From Enterococcus asini ATCC 700915 (GTDB taxonomy: Bacteria > Bacillota > Bacilli > Lactobacillales > Enterococcaceae): a stretch of DNA of 64,000 bases. A model generated the notes under the pieces. The model searched no databases, was not told the origin of the DNA, and saw nothing but the letters and a program-made list of their open reading frames with translations. Position 1 is the stretch's first letter; every line of letters starts with the position of its first letter. Below, one piece after another: positions 1 through 7,342 of this stretch. Where the stretch lies: assembly GCF_000407365.1 (NCBI RefSeq), contig NZ_ASVU01000001.1:1955501-2019500 (forward strand). The letters are read 5' to 3'. A program made the position numbers and the translations under genes.

Positions 1-1
1 C

Positions 2-1669
2 CGTAATTCAAGCATGAGTCACATCGCAGGAAAGCTCATCAAACGCTACGGTGCAACGGAAGATACGTATCACAAGTATCTCGAACAATCCAAAAAATGT
101 AATCCGCCACTGCCGGAGGAGGAGCTTAAAGCTATCTGGAATAGCGCGGTCAACTTTGGGAAGAAAGTGAAACAACAAGAAGGCTACATTCCTCCAGAGC
201 AGTACAACTCTGATTTATCACTTGAGCCAACCGACTACTCGGACTTAGGTCAAGCAACGGTCTTAGCTCGCGAGTATGAGTGTAAGCTTCGTTACTCACC
301 GTCAACTGGTTACCTTGTCTACAACGGCAGCTATTGGGAAGAGTCGAAACCAAAAGCGCAAGGTGTGATCCACGCATTGACAGAACGTCAACTGGAAGAA
401 TCTGAAATCGAAATTGAGAAGCGTACCAAGGAAATGGTTAGTAATGGCGCGTTCGGTGTACTTGCTAGTGTTGGTCCGAAAAAGGCAGTCACCATGTTCA
501 ACACAGCGCAATGTCATAGTTTTGATTTGTACCAACACGCACAAGAGTATAAGAAGTTTGCTGTCAAACGCCGCGACAGCAAGTATCTCTCGTCAGCATT
601 AACCGAGGCAAAGCCCATGCTTGAAATCGAGCAACGGTTACTAGATGTGAACGAGTTCTTGCTGAACACATCAACAGCAACCTTTGATTTGCGAACAGGC
701 AAATCACAAGACCACAACTCAGAAGATTACATCACGAAGCAAACGGAATGTGCCCCGAGTGACGCCAATCAGCAGATTTGGTTGGACGCTCTGAACACCA
801 TTTTCGTAGGTGACCAAGAGTTGATTGATTATGTCCAGATGATTGTAGGACTTGCAGCTATTGGTAAAGTTTACGTTGAAGCGCTTATCATCTCGTATGG
901 AGAAGGACGCAACGGGAAGTCTACGTTCTGGAATGTTATCAGTCGTGTACTTGGTAATTACTCTGGCAGCATTTCAGCTGATATTCTGACTAGCCAAATC
1001 AGACGTAATGTAAAACCAGAACTTGCGGAGGCAAAAGGGAAGCGTCTACTCATTGCTGCGGAGCTTGAAGAAGGGATGCGACTTAACACGTCCAACATCA
1101 AGCAACTCTGCTCAACTGATGAAATTGCGGCCGAAAAGAAGTACAAAGATCCATTCAAGTATGTGCCGACTCACACTTTGGTGCTTTATACCAATCACCT
1201 CCCAAAAGTTGGTGCGATTGATAAGGGTACTTGGCGACGACTGATTGTCATTCCGTTTCTTGCCACGATTGACGCCAATAAGGATATCAAGAACTATGCG
1301 GACTACCTTTTTGAAAATGCGTGTGAAGCCATTTTGCAGTGGATTCTTGATGGAGCGAAAAAAGTCATTGCAGCAGATTTTCATTTACCGGTTCCACAGG
1401 TTGTCGCGAATGCGATTTCTGAATATAAGACAGCCAATGATTGGCTGGGTCATTTCTTAGACGAGTGCTGCGAGACTGCTGTTGATTTTGAAGAAAAATC
1501 CGGTGAATTGTATGCGGAGTATCGTGCGTTCTGTACGCGAACTGGTGAGTATATTCGTAGTTCAGCCGATTTTTACACGGCTCTGGAAGCAGGTGGATTT
1601 AAGCGCCGGCGAACCAATAAAGGTAACAAGATTGTTGGTTTGCAACTCAAATCCGAGTTCTTGGAATAG
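2..1669 (+). CDS. Phage D5/P4-like DNA primase-helicase, 5' truncated by window edge
   Basis: Replicative primase-helicase of the prophage. The visible part holds a primase C-terminal-like segment, a D5-type N-terminal region and an SF3 helicase core. The Walker A loop GEGRNGKST lies near residue 296 counted from the Met at base 14, a Walker B-like strand ending AAELEEG near residue 345, and the sensor region LYTNHLP near residue 391 followed by an arginine-rich segment. The frame stays open to base 2 (codons for R-N-S-S before the Met at base 14), and homologues normally have an RNS(S/T)MSHFAG-like junction here. The Met at 14 is therefore internal and the primase catalytic domain lies outside the window. 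SF3 helicases of this type form hexamers at the phage origin. Confidence 0.9.
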   Translation, partial: RNSSMSHIAGKLIKRYGATEDTYHKYLEQSKKCNPPLPEEELKAIWNSAVNFGKKVKQQEGYIPPEQYNSDLSLEPTDYSDLGQATVLAREYECKLRYSPSTGYLVYNGSYWEESKPKAQGVIHALTERQLEESEIEIEKRTKEMVSNGAFGVLASVGPKKAVTMFNTAQCHSFDLYQHAQEYKKFAVKRRDSKYLSSALTEAKPMLEIEQRLLDVNEFLLNTSTATFDLRTGKSQDHNSEDYITKQTECAPSDANQQIWLDALNTIFVGDQELIDYVQMIVGLAAIGKVYVEALIISYGEGRNGKSTFWNVISRVLGNYSGSISADILTSQIRRNVKPELAEAKGKRLLIAAELEEGMRLNTSNIKQLCSTDEIAAEKKYKDPFKYVPTHTLVLYTNHLPKVGAIDKGTWRRLIVIPFLATIDANKDIKNYADYLFENACEAILQWILDGAKKVIAADFHLPVPQVVANAISEYKTANDWLGHFLDECCETAVDFEEKSGELYAEYRAFCTRTGEYIRSSADFYTALEAGGFKRRRTNKGNKIVGLQLKSEFLE

Positions 1670-1685
1670 TTGATTTTAAAGGAAA

Positions 1686-1778
1686 GTGTAACCTGTGTAG
1701 GTCTTATATAGAACTTTTCTTAAGGGATAAAAAATATCACCTATATAAAGTTATGTATTGGGTATTCACGGGTTACAC
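1686..1778 (+). repeat. Long-range inverted repeat after the primase gene
   Basis: GTGTAACCTGTG (1686-1697) and CACGGGTTACAC (1767-1778) are complementary over 12 bases with one G-U pair. They enclose about 70 bases of very AT-rich sequence. The pair lies in the 136-base gap after the primase-helicase gene. It could be an RNA hairpin or a protein-binding or origin-proximal structure. There is no T-run, so it is not a standard terminator. Confidence 0.45.
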
Positions 1779-1805
1779 CATACTTGCAGATTGGAGAATA
1801 TCTAA

Positions 1806-2015
1806 ATGAAATTTAAACAATGGTTACAAATTGGAATCGGTAAACGTGATTTACGATTTGATGAGTTTTACGAGTTTGCAATGGCGGATGTTACCTATCC
1901 TTGGAAGAAATCATTCGATAAGCAAGTCGCACATCTGATGATTCACGGTTGCGAAAAGGAATACTTGGAAATCTTGCGTGATGCTTATTTCGAGTATTTG
2001 ACGGTGTGGCTATGA
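1806..2015 (+). CDS. Small phage protein, YozE/SAM-like fold candidate
   Basis: A 69-aa protein starting MKFKQWLQIG with a GGAGAATATCTAA-type ribosome site just upstream. Its pattern (F..F...A..D...P......V.HL...G....L..L..A...Y) resembles the short YozE-like SAM-fold proteins common in Firmicutes and their phages. No catalytic residues are apparent. It overlaps the following nuclease gene by an ATGA junction, so the two are translationally coupled. The function is unknown and the family assignment rests on spacing of hydrophobic residues only. Confidence 0.55.
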   Translation: MKFKQWLQIGIGKRDLRFDEFYEFAMADVTYPWKKSFDKQVAHLMIHGCEKEYLEILRDAYFEYLTVWL

Positions 2016-2296
2016 GAGAAAAGCAGGTGGAACAGGCACTAGTAAAAGCCGTCAAAAGGGTAGGTGGTATTTGCCCGAAGTTTACATCACCGGGGTTTGC
2101 TGGTGTACCTGACCGATTGGTACTTATGCCAAATGGGAAACTTGGATTTGTCGAAGTGAAGGCGCCAGGGAAGAAGCCACGGTCTTTACAGCTTTTTCGT
2201 ATGAAACAACTGACAGATTTAGGGTTTCAGTGTTTCGTGCTTGATGAGATTGATCAGATACCTGAGTTACTAGAAAGAATAGGAGGTGATGTCTGA
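2012..2296 (+). CDS. VRR-NUC domain nuclease
   Basis: A stand-alone VRR-NUC protein of about 94 aa. The family is a PD-(D/E)XK-type nuclease related to Holliday-junction resolvases. The core is visible as GVPDRLVL, then FVEVKAPG, then a conserved Gln (SLQLF). The Asp, the Glu-Val-Lys triad and the Gln are the expected catalytic and structural positions. The ATG at 2012 overlaps the previous stop (ATGA), which I prefer over the GTG six bases earlier. It is followed without a gap by the SNF2-type helicase, a pairing that recurs in replication modules of Gram-positive phages and suggests the two act together on branched DNA. Confidence 0.88.
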   Translation: MREKQVEQALVKAVKRVGGICPKFTSPGFAGVPDRLVLMPNGKLGFVEVKAPGKKPRSLQLFRMKQLTDLGFQCFVLDEIDQIPELLERIGGDV

Positions 2297-3648
2297 TGAA
2301 GTTCGTACCACATAACTATCAGAAATATGCGATTGATTTTATCAAAGATCATAAAACTGCCGCCCTTCTATTGGACATGGGCTTGGGTAAAACGGTGACA
2401 ACGCTGACAGCTATTAAAGACTTGATGCATGATGACTTCACAATACAACGTGTCTTAATTATTGCACCGTTGCGCGTGACGCAATCAACATGGCCAACTG
2501 AAATTCAAAAGTGGGATCATTTGAAAGATTTATCGTATTCCGTGGTTCTTGGAACACCAAGTCAGCGAATGGCAGCATTACAAAATAATGCCAACATCTA
2601 TCTGATCAATCGTGAGAACTTGGACTGGCTGATTAACAAATCTGGTTTTACGTTTGATTTTGATATGGTGGTGATTGACGAACTGTCGTCCTTCAAAAAC
2701 TTCAAAGCTAAACGGTTCACGAGCTTTATGAAAGTCAGACACAAGGTTGACCGAATTGTTGGATTGACCGGAACACCTTCAAGTAATGGTTTGATGGATT
2801 TGTTTGCGGAGTTCAAGGTTCTGGATATGGGCGAGAGATTGGGCTATTATATTTCACGTTATCGAGATAAGTACTTTCTACCTGACAAGCGAAATGGCAT
2901 GCAGATTTATTCTTGGAAACCAAGGGAAGATGCAGAACAAGAAATCTACAACAAGATTTCAGATATCACGATTTCAATGAAGTCAGTCGATTTCTTGGAT
3001 ATGCCAGAGCTTGTGATGAATGAAGTGCCAGTTGATATGGGACTCAAAGAAAAGCAAAAGTACGATGAATTTAAGGCAGACTTGGTGCTACAATTGAAAG
3101 AAGCCGCCATTGATGCAGCCAATGCAGCGGTGCTTTCGAATAAACTGCTACAAATGGCGAATGGAGCAATCTATGATGAGTTTAATGTGAGCCATCACAT
3201 CCATGACCAGAAGTTAGATGCTTTGGAAGATTTGATTGAAGGTACAAATGGCAAACCGATTCTGATTGCCTATTGGTTCCAGCATGATCTGGAGCGTATC
3301 AAGGAACGATTCAACGTTCGACAGATCAAAACGTCTCAGGACATTATTGATTGGAACGAAGGTAGCATCCCCATCGCTGTCATTCATCGGGCTAGTGCAG
3401 GACATGGTTTGAATTTACAAGCTGGTGGTTCAACACTTGTATGGTTTGGTCTTACGTGGAGTTTGGAACTTTACCAACAAACCAATGCAAGGCTGTGGCG
3501 ACAAGGGCAAAGTGATACTGTGGTCATTCATCACATTATTGCGAAAGATACGATTGATGAAGATGTGATGTTGGCTTTGAAACGAAAAGATAAAACACAA
3601 TCATGTTTGATTGATGCAGTGAAAGCTAGATTGGAGGGAAGCAAGTGA
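2296..3648 (+). CDS. SNF2-family DEAD/DEAH-like helicase
   Basis: A 450-aa SF2 helicase of the short SNF2 type found in phages. Motif I DMGLGKT is near residue 27, motif II (I)DELS near 128, motif III LTGTPSSN near 157, and the C-terminal motif VI QTNARLWRQGQ near 395-405. Both RecA-like lobes are therefore present and no extra chromatin-type domain is attached. The start is fixed by AGGAGGTGATG just upstream and directly abuts the VRR-NUC stop. It probably works with the VRR-NUC protein in replication, recombination or fork processing. The next gene overlaps its stop. Confidence 0.92.
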   Translation: MKFVPHNYQKYAIDFIKDHKTAALLLDMGLGKTVTTLTAIKDLMHDDFTIQRVLIIAPLRVTQSTWPTEIQKWDHLKDLSYSVVLGTPSQRMAALQNNANIYLINRENLDWLINKSGFTFDFDMVVIDELSSFKNFKAKRFTSFMKVRHKVDRIVGLTGTPSSNGLMDLFAEFKVLDMGERLGYYISRYRDKYFLPDKRNGMQIYSWKPREDAEQEIYNKISDITISMKSVDFLDMPELVMNEVPVDMGLKEKQKYDEFKADLVLQLKEAAIDAANAAVLSNKLLQMANGAIYDEFNVSHHIHDQKLDALEDLIEGTNGKPILIAYWFQHDLERIKERFNVRQIKTSQDIIDWNEGSIPIAVIHRASAGHGLNLQAGGSTLVWFGLTWSLELYQQTNARLWRQGQSDTVVIHHIIAKDTIDEDVMLALKRKDKTQSCLIDAVKARLEGSK

Positions 3649-4073
3649 CACCAAAAGAATACTTGAAACAAGCATACCGTTTGAATAAACGAATTGACGA
3701 CCGGATTAAAGAGAAGGCGGAGCTCTATCAACTGGCGGTGACAGTTTCTTCCACAACATTCGAAGAAAAGATTTCAAGTGGCACACGGAATACTGAGGCA
3801 CCATTTGTTCGTAACCTTGAGAAGTGTTACCAATTGGAAGCTGAAATTGATGCAGAGATTGATAAGTTTGTAGACCTCAAACGACAAATGCGTGGCGTGA
3901 TTGATGAACTCACAAACGTGGACGAAAAGATTGTGTTAATCAATCGATACCTGTTGGAAGAGAGCTGGGACAAGATTGCTGAAGATCTTCACGCTGACGT
4001 GCGGACAGTCTTTCGTTGGCATAGCAAAGCTCTTGAGAACTTGAAGCTACCAGATGAACCCATAGTCATTTGA
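3645..4073 (+). CDS. DUF1492/ArpU-RinA-like late transcription regulator
   Basis: A 142-aa protein with an N-terminal coiled-coil region (residues 1-90, rich in K/E/L heptads). The C-terminal sigma-70 region-4-like helix-turn-helix is NRYLLEESWDKIAEDL followed by a recognition helix (RTVFRWHSKALENL). Proteins of this type (DUF1492, ArpU, RinA) sit between the replication and packaging modules and activate late genes. The GTG start at 3645 overlaps the helicase stop and is preceded by GGAGGG. Three helically phased TGTCA repeats lie immediately downstream (4078-4122) and are a natural binding-site candidate. Confidence 0.82.
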   Translation: MTPKEYLKQAYRLNKRIDDRIKEKAELYQLAVTVSSTTFEEKISSGTRNTEAPFVRNLEKCYQLEAEIDAEIDKFVDLKRQMRGVIDELTNVDEKIVLINRYLLEESWDKIAEDLHADVRTVFRWHSKALENLKLPDEPIVI

Positions 4074-4077
4074 AATG

Positions 4078-4122
4078 TGTCAGTGAATGTCAGTAGCCTT
4101 TAGTGATATCATTAAGATGTCA
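4078..4122 (+). promoter_or_regulatory. Three phased TGTCA repeats, probable late-activator operator
   Basis: TGTCA occurs at 4078, 4088 and 4118. The spacings are 10 and 30 bases, that is one and three helical turns, so all copies lie on the same DNA face. The array starts 4 bases after the stop of the DUF1492 regulator gene and precedes the HNH-terminase late region. This position matches late-promoter control regions of related phages. That the DUF1492 protein binds here is an inference. Confidence 0.55.
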
Positions 4123-4177
4123 AAAAAGACAAACGATACTCAAGCAATACCAGCAATAGAAGTATCGAACAAATACT

Positions 4178-4219
4178 CGAAGCCTTTGTGGGAAAAATCC
4201 TTCAAGGGCTTTTCTTTTG
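4178..4219 (+). terminator. Terminator-like hairpin before the HNH gene
   Basis: AAGCCTTTG pairs with CAAGGGCTT over 9 bases across a 14-base loop, followed by TTCTTTT. It lies just upstream of the HNH gene and could end early transcription or be read through in the late phase. Confidence 0.5.
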
Positions 4220-4240
4220 CCCGAAAGGATGTGACCCCAC

Positions 4241-4606
4241 TTGCCAATGAAACCAGCTAAACCCTGTAAGTTCCCAGGTTGTCCGAACCGTACGCATGAT
4301 ACTTACTGTGATGAACATAAAACACTTGCGAGGAAACGTTACGAGAAATACGAGCGTGATCCGGCAATCAACAAACGTTACGGCAGAGCGTGGAAGAAAA
4401 TACGGGCAAGGTACGTGGCAGCGCATCCCCTATGTGAGATGTGTCTGAAGGAAGGACGCTTTACTTCGGTTGAGATTGTGCATCACATCAAAGAATTAAG
4501 TGATGGTGGTACGCATGATGAAAATAATTTGATGAGTGTCTGCAAATCATGTCACTCGAAAATTCACATGACTCGACGAAACACAAAAGATAAAACAATC
4601 ATGTAA
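4241..4606 (+). CDS. HNH endonuclease associated with packaging
   Basis: A 121-aa HNH nuclease. An N-terminal zinc-binding segment (CKFPGC..., then CDEH) is followed by a Trp-Lys-Lys-Ile-Arg stretch. The HNH core has CEMC (near 65), VHHI (near 81), ENN and CKSCHSKIH (near 105-113). HNH proteins next to the terminases of HK97-like phages are needed for cos-site cleavage together with the terminase, which is the likely role here because the P27 small terminase follows. The start is TTG at 4241, 10 bases after AAAGGAT. An ATG at 4247 is the alternative. Confidence 0.88.
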   Translation: MPMKPAKPCKFPGCPNRTHDTYCDEHKTLARKRYEKYERDPAINKRYGRAWKKIRARYVAAHPLCEMCLKEGRFTSVEIVHHIKELSDGGTHDENNLMSVCKSCHSKIHMTRRNTKDKTIM

Positions 4607-4738
4607 AAAATAACAAGGGGGGAGGGGCGGTAATTATCCCTAAACCCTTCTAAACTGTACAGCGCGCTAGGCTCTCACGCGCAAAAAGTTCAATTCAAAC
4701 GCCCTATTAACCCTTAAGAGAAAAAGGAGGCGAGAACA
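4607..4738 (+). other. Candidate cos region between HNH and small terminase genes
   Basis: A 132-base non-coding gap with a G-run (GGGGGGAGGGGCGG at about 4616-4629), a C-rich stretch (CCCTAAACCCTTC) and GCGCGC/CACGCGC elements near 4662-4683. In cos-type phages with an HNH-P27-HK97 terminase order the packaging site usually lies exactly here. The nick positions cannot be defined from sequence alone. Confidence 0.4.
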
Positions 4739-5317
4739 ATCGCAAGAGACGGCACAAACAGAGGCGGTAGACGTGCGAAGGCAGGTTCTAAACCAACACC
4801 TCTAGCAGATAAATTAGCAACCGGTAAGTCCGGTAAACGAATCGAAATCCATGAATTTGAGCCAGAGACACTATTGGTTGGCGGTGATATCGGTGAAGGG
4901 GCTGACCTTGAGGGGATGGACATGCCAGACCCGAGCGAGTATCTTTCTGCTAAACAGAAAGATGGTTCAACCTTGAGAGCGGATGAATTATTCCGTGAGA
5001 CATGGTTGTGGCTCAAAGAACGAGGTTGCGAGAAACTCGTCAGTCCTCGGGTGCTGGAAAGTTATGCTCAAGCCTTTGCTCGTTATATTCAGTGCGAACA
5101 GGCTGTTAGCCAGTATGGTCTGCTAGGCAAACACCCAACAACAGGTGGTGTCGTGACGAGCCCATTTGTAACGATGAGCCAAAGTTTTCAGAAACAAGCC
5201 AATCTCCTCTGGTATGAGATTTTCGATATTGTGAAACAAAACTGCACGACAGATTTTGAAGGCAGTCCAAACGATGATGCAATGGAGCGCCTGCTCCGTT
5301 CAAGGAAAGGAAATTAA
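4739..5317 (+). CDS. Phage terminase small subunit, P27 family, with non-canonical ATC start
   Basis: DNA-recognition subunit of the packaging motor, 192 aa if read from 4739. The reading frame is coding from there: the first residues after the start are ARDGTNRGGRR, the typical N-terminus of P27-family small terminases (usually M-A-R-D-G-T). A perfect AGGAGG lies 8 bases before codon 4739-4741. That codon is ATC rather than ATG, and the first ordinary start in frame is TTG at 4874, which would drop 45 conserved residues. The body (DELFRETWLWLKERG, ESYAQAFARYIQCEQ) is the usual helical bundle. It is followed closely by the SAM synthetase gene. Confidence 0.85.
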   Translation: MARDGTNRGGRRAKAGSKPTPLADKLATGKSGKRIEIHEFEPETLLVGGDIGEGADLEGMDMPDPSEYLSAKQKDGSTLRADELFRETWLWLKERGCEKLVSPRVLESYAQAFARYIQCEQAVSQYGLLGKHPTTGGVVTSPFVTMSQSFQKQANLLWYEIFDIVKQNCTTDFEGSPNDDAMERLLRSRKGN

Positions 5318-5321
5318 ACCA

Positions 5322-6104
5322 ATGATAGAAAAAGTAAATCCGAGCCATCCTGATAAAATTGCCGACCGCATTGCTGGGGCAATCGTGGATTTGGCTTACC
5401 AAGAAGAAAATAATCCAAAGATAGCAGTTGAGGTCTTAATTGGGCATGGAATCTGTCATGTGATTATTGAAACCTCGGCTGCTCTTTCTTTTGAAGAAGT
5501 GCGAAAGGCAATCAAGCGTATCGCAGGTGACGTGAAACAAGATATTGTGGTCGTTCCTCAAGATGAAGAACTTGCAGGAAATCAAGCAGAGGGAATTCGC
5601 TGTGGTGATAACGGCATCTTCAAAGGATTACCGCTCACTGATGAACAACTAAAACTATCGAAAATCGTCCGTGGGCTTTATGAAAAATATCCAACAGACG
5701 GGAAGTTCATTCTGGAGGGTGAGCGTTTGATTATCTGCCAAAGTCATGCGAAAACTGATGAACTTAAAGACTTGTATCCATTTGCTCAAATCAATCCCTT
5801 GGGCGATTGGACTGGTGGCACTGATGTTGATACAGGAGCGACCAACCGCAAACTTGGTTCAGACATGGCTGATTCAGTAACGGGCGGTGGGCTACACGGC
5901 AAAGACCTATCTAAGGCAGATGTATCAATTAACATCCATTCGTTTCTCAAGGCCCAACAAACTGGGGAGACGGTTGAACTAGTCTGTGCCATTGGTGATG
6001 AGGAAGTTGATGGCTTGCCATACTCGGAAATTGTAGAGGAGGCGCGTGACTTCGTGAATCAGCTTGGCGGATTTGAGAAAATAGCGGAATGGGGGTTGTT
6101 CTAG
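5322..6104 (+). CDS. Phage-type short S-adenosylmethionine synthetase
   Basis: A 260-aa MetK-like enzyme that would make SAM from ATP and methionine. Recognisable elements are NPSHPDKIADRIAGA at the N-terminus (MetK: GHPDKIAD), GNQAEGIRCGDNGIF near 90, and the glycine-rich DMADSVTGGGLHGKDLSKAD near 175-195, equivalent to the GGGAFSGKDPTKVD loop of MetK. Cellular MetK is about 390-400 aa, so this is a compact, divergent form. ATG 5322 follows AAGGAAA; an upstream ATG at 5256 would overlap the terminase gene. It lies directly before two SAM-dependent DNA methyltransferases and overlaps the first by one base, which suggests local SAM supply for phage DNA methylation. Confidence 0.82.
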   Translation: MIEKVNPSHPDKIADRIAGAIVDLAYQEENNPKIAVEVLIGHGICHVIIETSAALSFEEVRKAIKRIAGDVKQDIVVVPQDEELAGNQAEGIRCGDNGIFKGLPLTDEQLKLSKIVRGLYEKYPTDGKFILEGERLIICQSHAKTDELKDLYPFAQINPLGDWTGGTDVDTGATNRKLGSDMADSVTGGGLHGKDLSKADVSINIHSFLKAQQTGETVELVCAIGDEEVDGLPYSEIVEEARDFVNQLGGFEKIAEWGLF

Positions 6105-7342
6105 TGATAAAAACAATCGACCATTTTGAAAAAGTAGATATTGAAAAGCTCGTCCCTTATGCAAGGAATTCACGAACTCACTCTAAGGAACAAGTACTCC
6201 AACTGCGAGCCTCACTCAGAGAGTTTGGCTTTCTGAATCCTTGCCTGATTGACAAGGATTTCAATGTCATCGCAGGGCATGGGAGAATCATGGCGGCAAA
6301 AGAAGAAGGCATTAAAGAAGTACCTTGTATCTTTATCGAGCACCTGACAGAGGCACAAAAACGAGCCTACATCATTGCCGATAACAAACTTGCCATGAAT
6401 GCCGGTTGGGATGATGAGATGCTCTCGATTGAATTGTCTGACCTTCAAGGTGCGGACTTCGATTTGGACTTGCTCGGATTTGATGCTGCTGAGATTGACC
6501 AGTTACTGAATGGCGATGCGGAAGCACAAGAAGATAAGTTTGATGTGGATGCCGAACTTGAGAAACCAACCTTCTCGAAAACCGGGGACTTGTGGTTGCT
6601 TGGCAATCACCGTCTTGTTTGTGGGGATAGCACCAAGCAAGAAACCTATGATATCCTGATGGATGGAAAACTTGCCAATCTCACCGTGACGGATCCTCCT
6701 TACAACGTGAACTACGAAGGTAGTGCGGGCAAAATCAAAAATGACAATATGGCAAACGAGGCGTTTTACACATTCCTGTATGACGCTTTTTCTTGTATGG
6801 AAAAGGCGATGGCTGATGATGCCAGCATTTATGTTTTCCATGCAGACACGGAAGGTTTGAATTTTCGTAAGGCTTTTGTGGATGCAGGATTTTATCTTTC
6901 GGGTACTTGTATTTGGAAGAAACAAAGTCTCGTCCTTGGTCGCTCTCCTTATCAATGGCAACATGAGCCAGTCCTCTATGGCTGGAAGAAAAAAGGGAAA
7001 CACCAGTGGTATACAGGTCGCAAAGAGTCGACCATTTGGGAGTTTGATAAACCAAAGAAGAATGGCGACCACCCAACCATGAAACCTATCCCGTTGCTTG
7101 CCTACCCCATCACCAATTCAAGCATGAGTAACTGTATTGTACTTGATCCTTTTGGTGGTAGTGGTTCAACTTTGATTGCTTGTGAGCAGACAAACCGCAT
7201 TTGCCATACGATTGAACTGGATGAGAAATTCGTAGACGTCATCGTGAACCGCTACATCGAACAAGTGGGAACATCGGAAAAAGTCACATTAATCCGTGAC
7301 GGCAAAACATATAAATACAGCGAGGTGACTGCCGATGAGTAA
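6104..7342 (+). CDS. ParB-domain DNA methyltransferase (N4/N6, DPPY type)
   Basis: A 412-aa fusion. Residues 1-110 form a ParB/Srx-like domain (KLVPYARNSRTHSKEQV, then FGFLNPCLID, then IAGHGRIMAAKE). Residues 150-400 form a beta-class DNA methyltransferase with catalytic DPPY near 196 and the SAM-binding motif DPFGGSGSTL near 350. The amino group of adenine or cytosine is the expected target. The GTG at 6104 overlaps the SAM synthetase TAG and has GGGGG 8 bases upstream, so the ATG at 6089 is less likely. Phages use such enzymes to protect their DNA from host restriction. Confidence 0.93.
   Translation: MIKTIDHFEKVDIEKLVPYARNSRTHSKEQVLQLRASLREFGFLNPCLIDKDFNVIAGHGRIMAAKEEGIKEVPCIFIEHLTEAQKRAYIIADNKLAMNAGWDDEMLSIELSDLQGADFDLDLLGFDAAEIDQLLNGDAEAQEDKFDVDAELEKPTFSKTGDLWLLGNHRLVCGDSTKQETYDILMDGKLANLTVTDPPYNVNYEGSAGKIKNDNMANEAFYTFLYDAFSCMEKAMADDASIYVFHADTEGLNFRKAFVDAGFYLSGTCIWKKQSLVLGRSPYQWQHEPVLYGWKKKGKHQWYTGRKESTIWEFDKPKKNGDHPTMKPIPLLAYPITNSSMSNCIVLDPFGGSGSTLIACEQTNRICHTIELDEKFVDVIVNRYIEQVGTSEKVTLIRDGKTYKYSEVTADE

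Noticed and set aside
6503-7072. 189-aa open frame on the minus strand inside the DPPY methyltransferase gene
   Set aside because: It is an antisense shadow of a clearly coding gene, with no ribosome site and low-complexity, unrecognisable protein.
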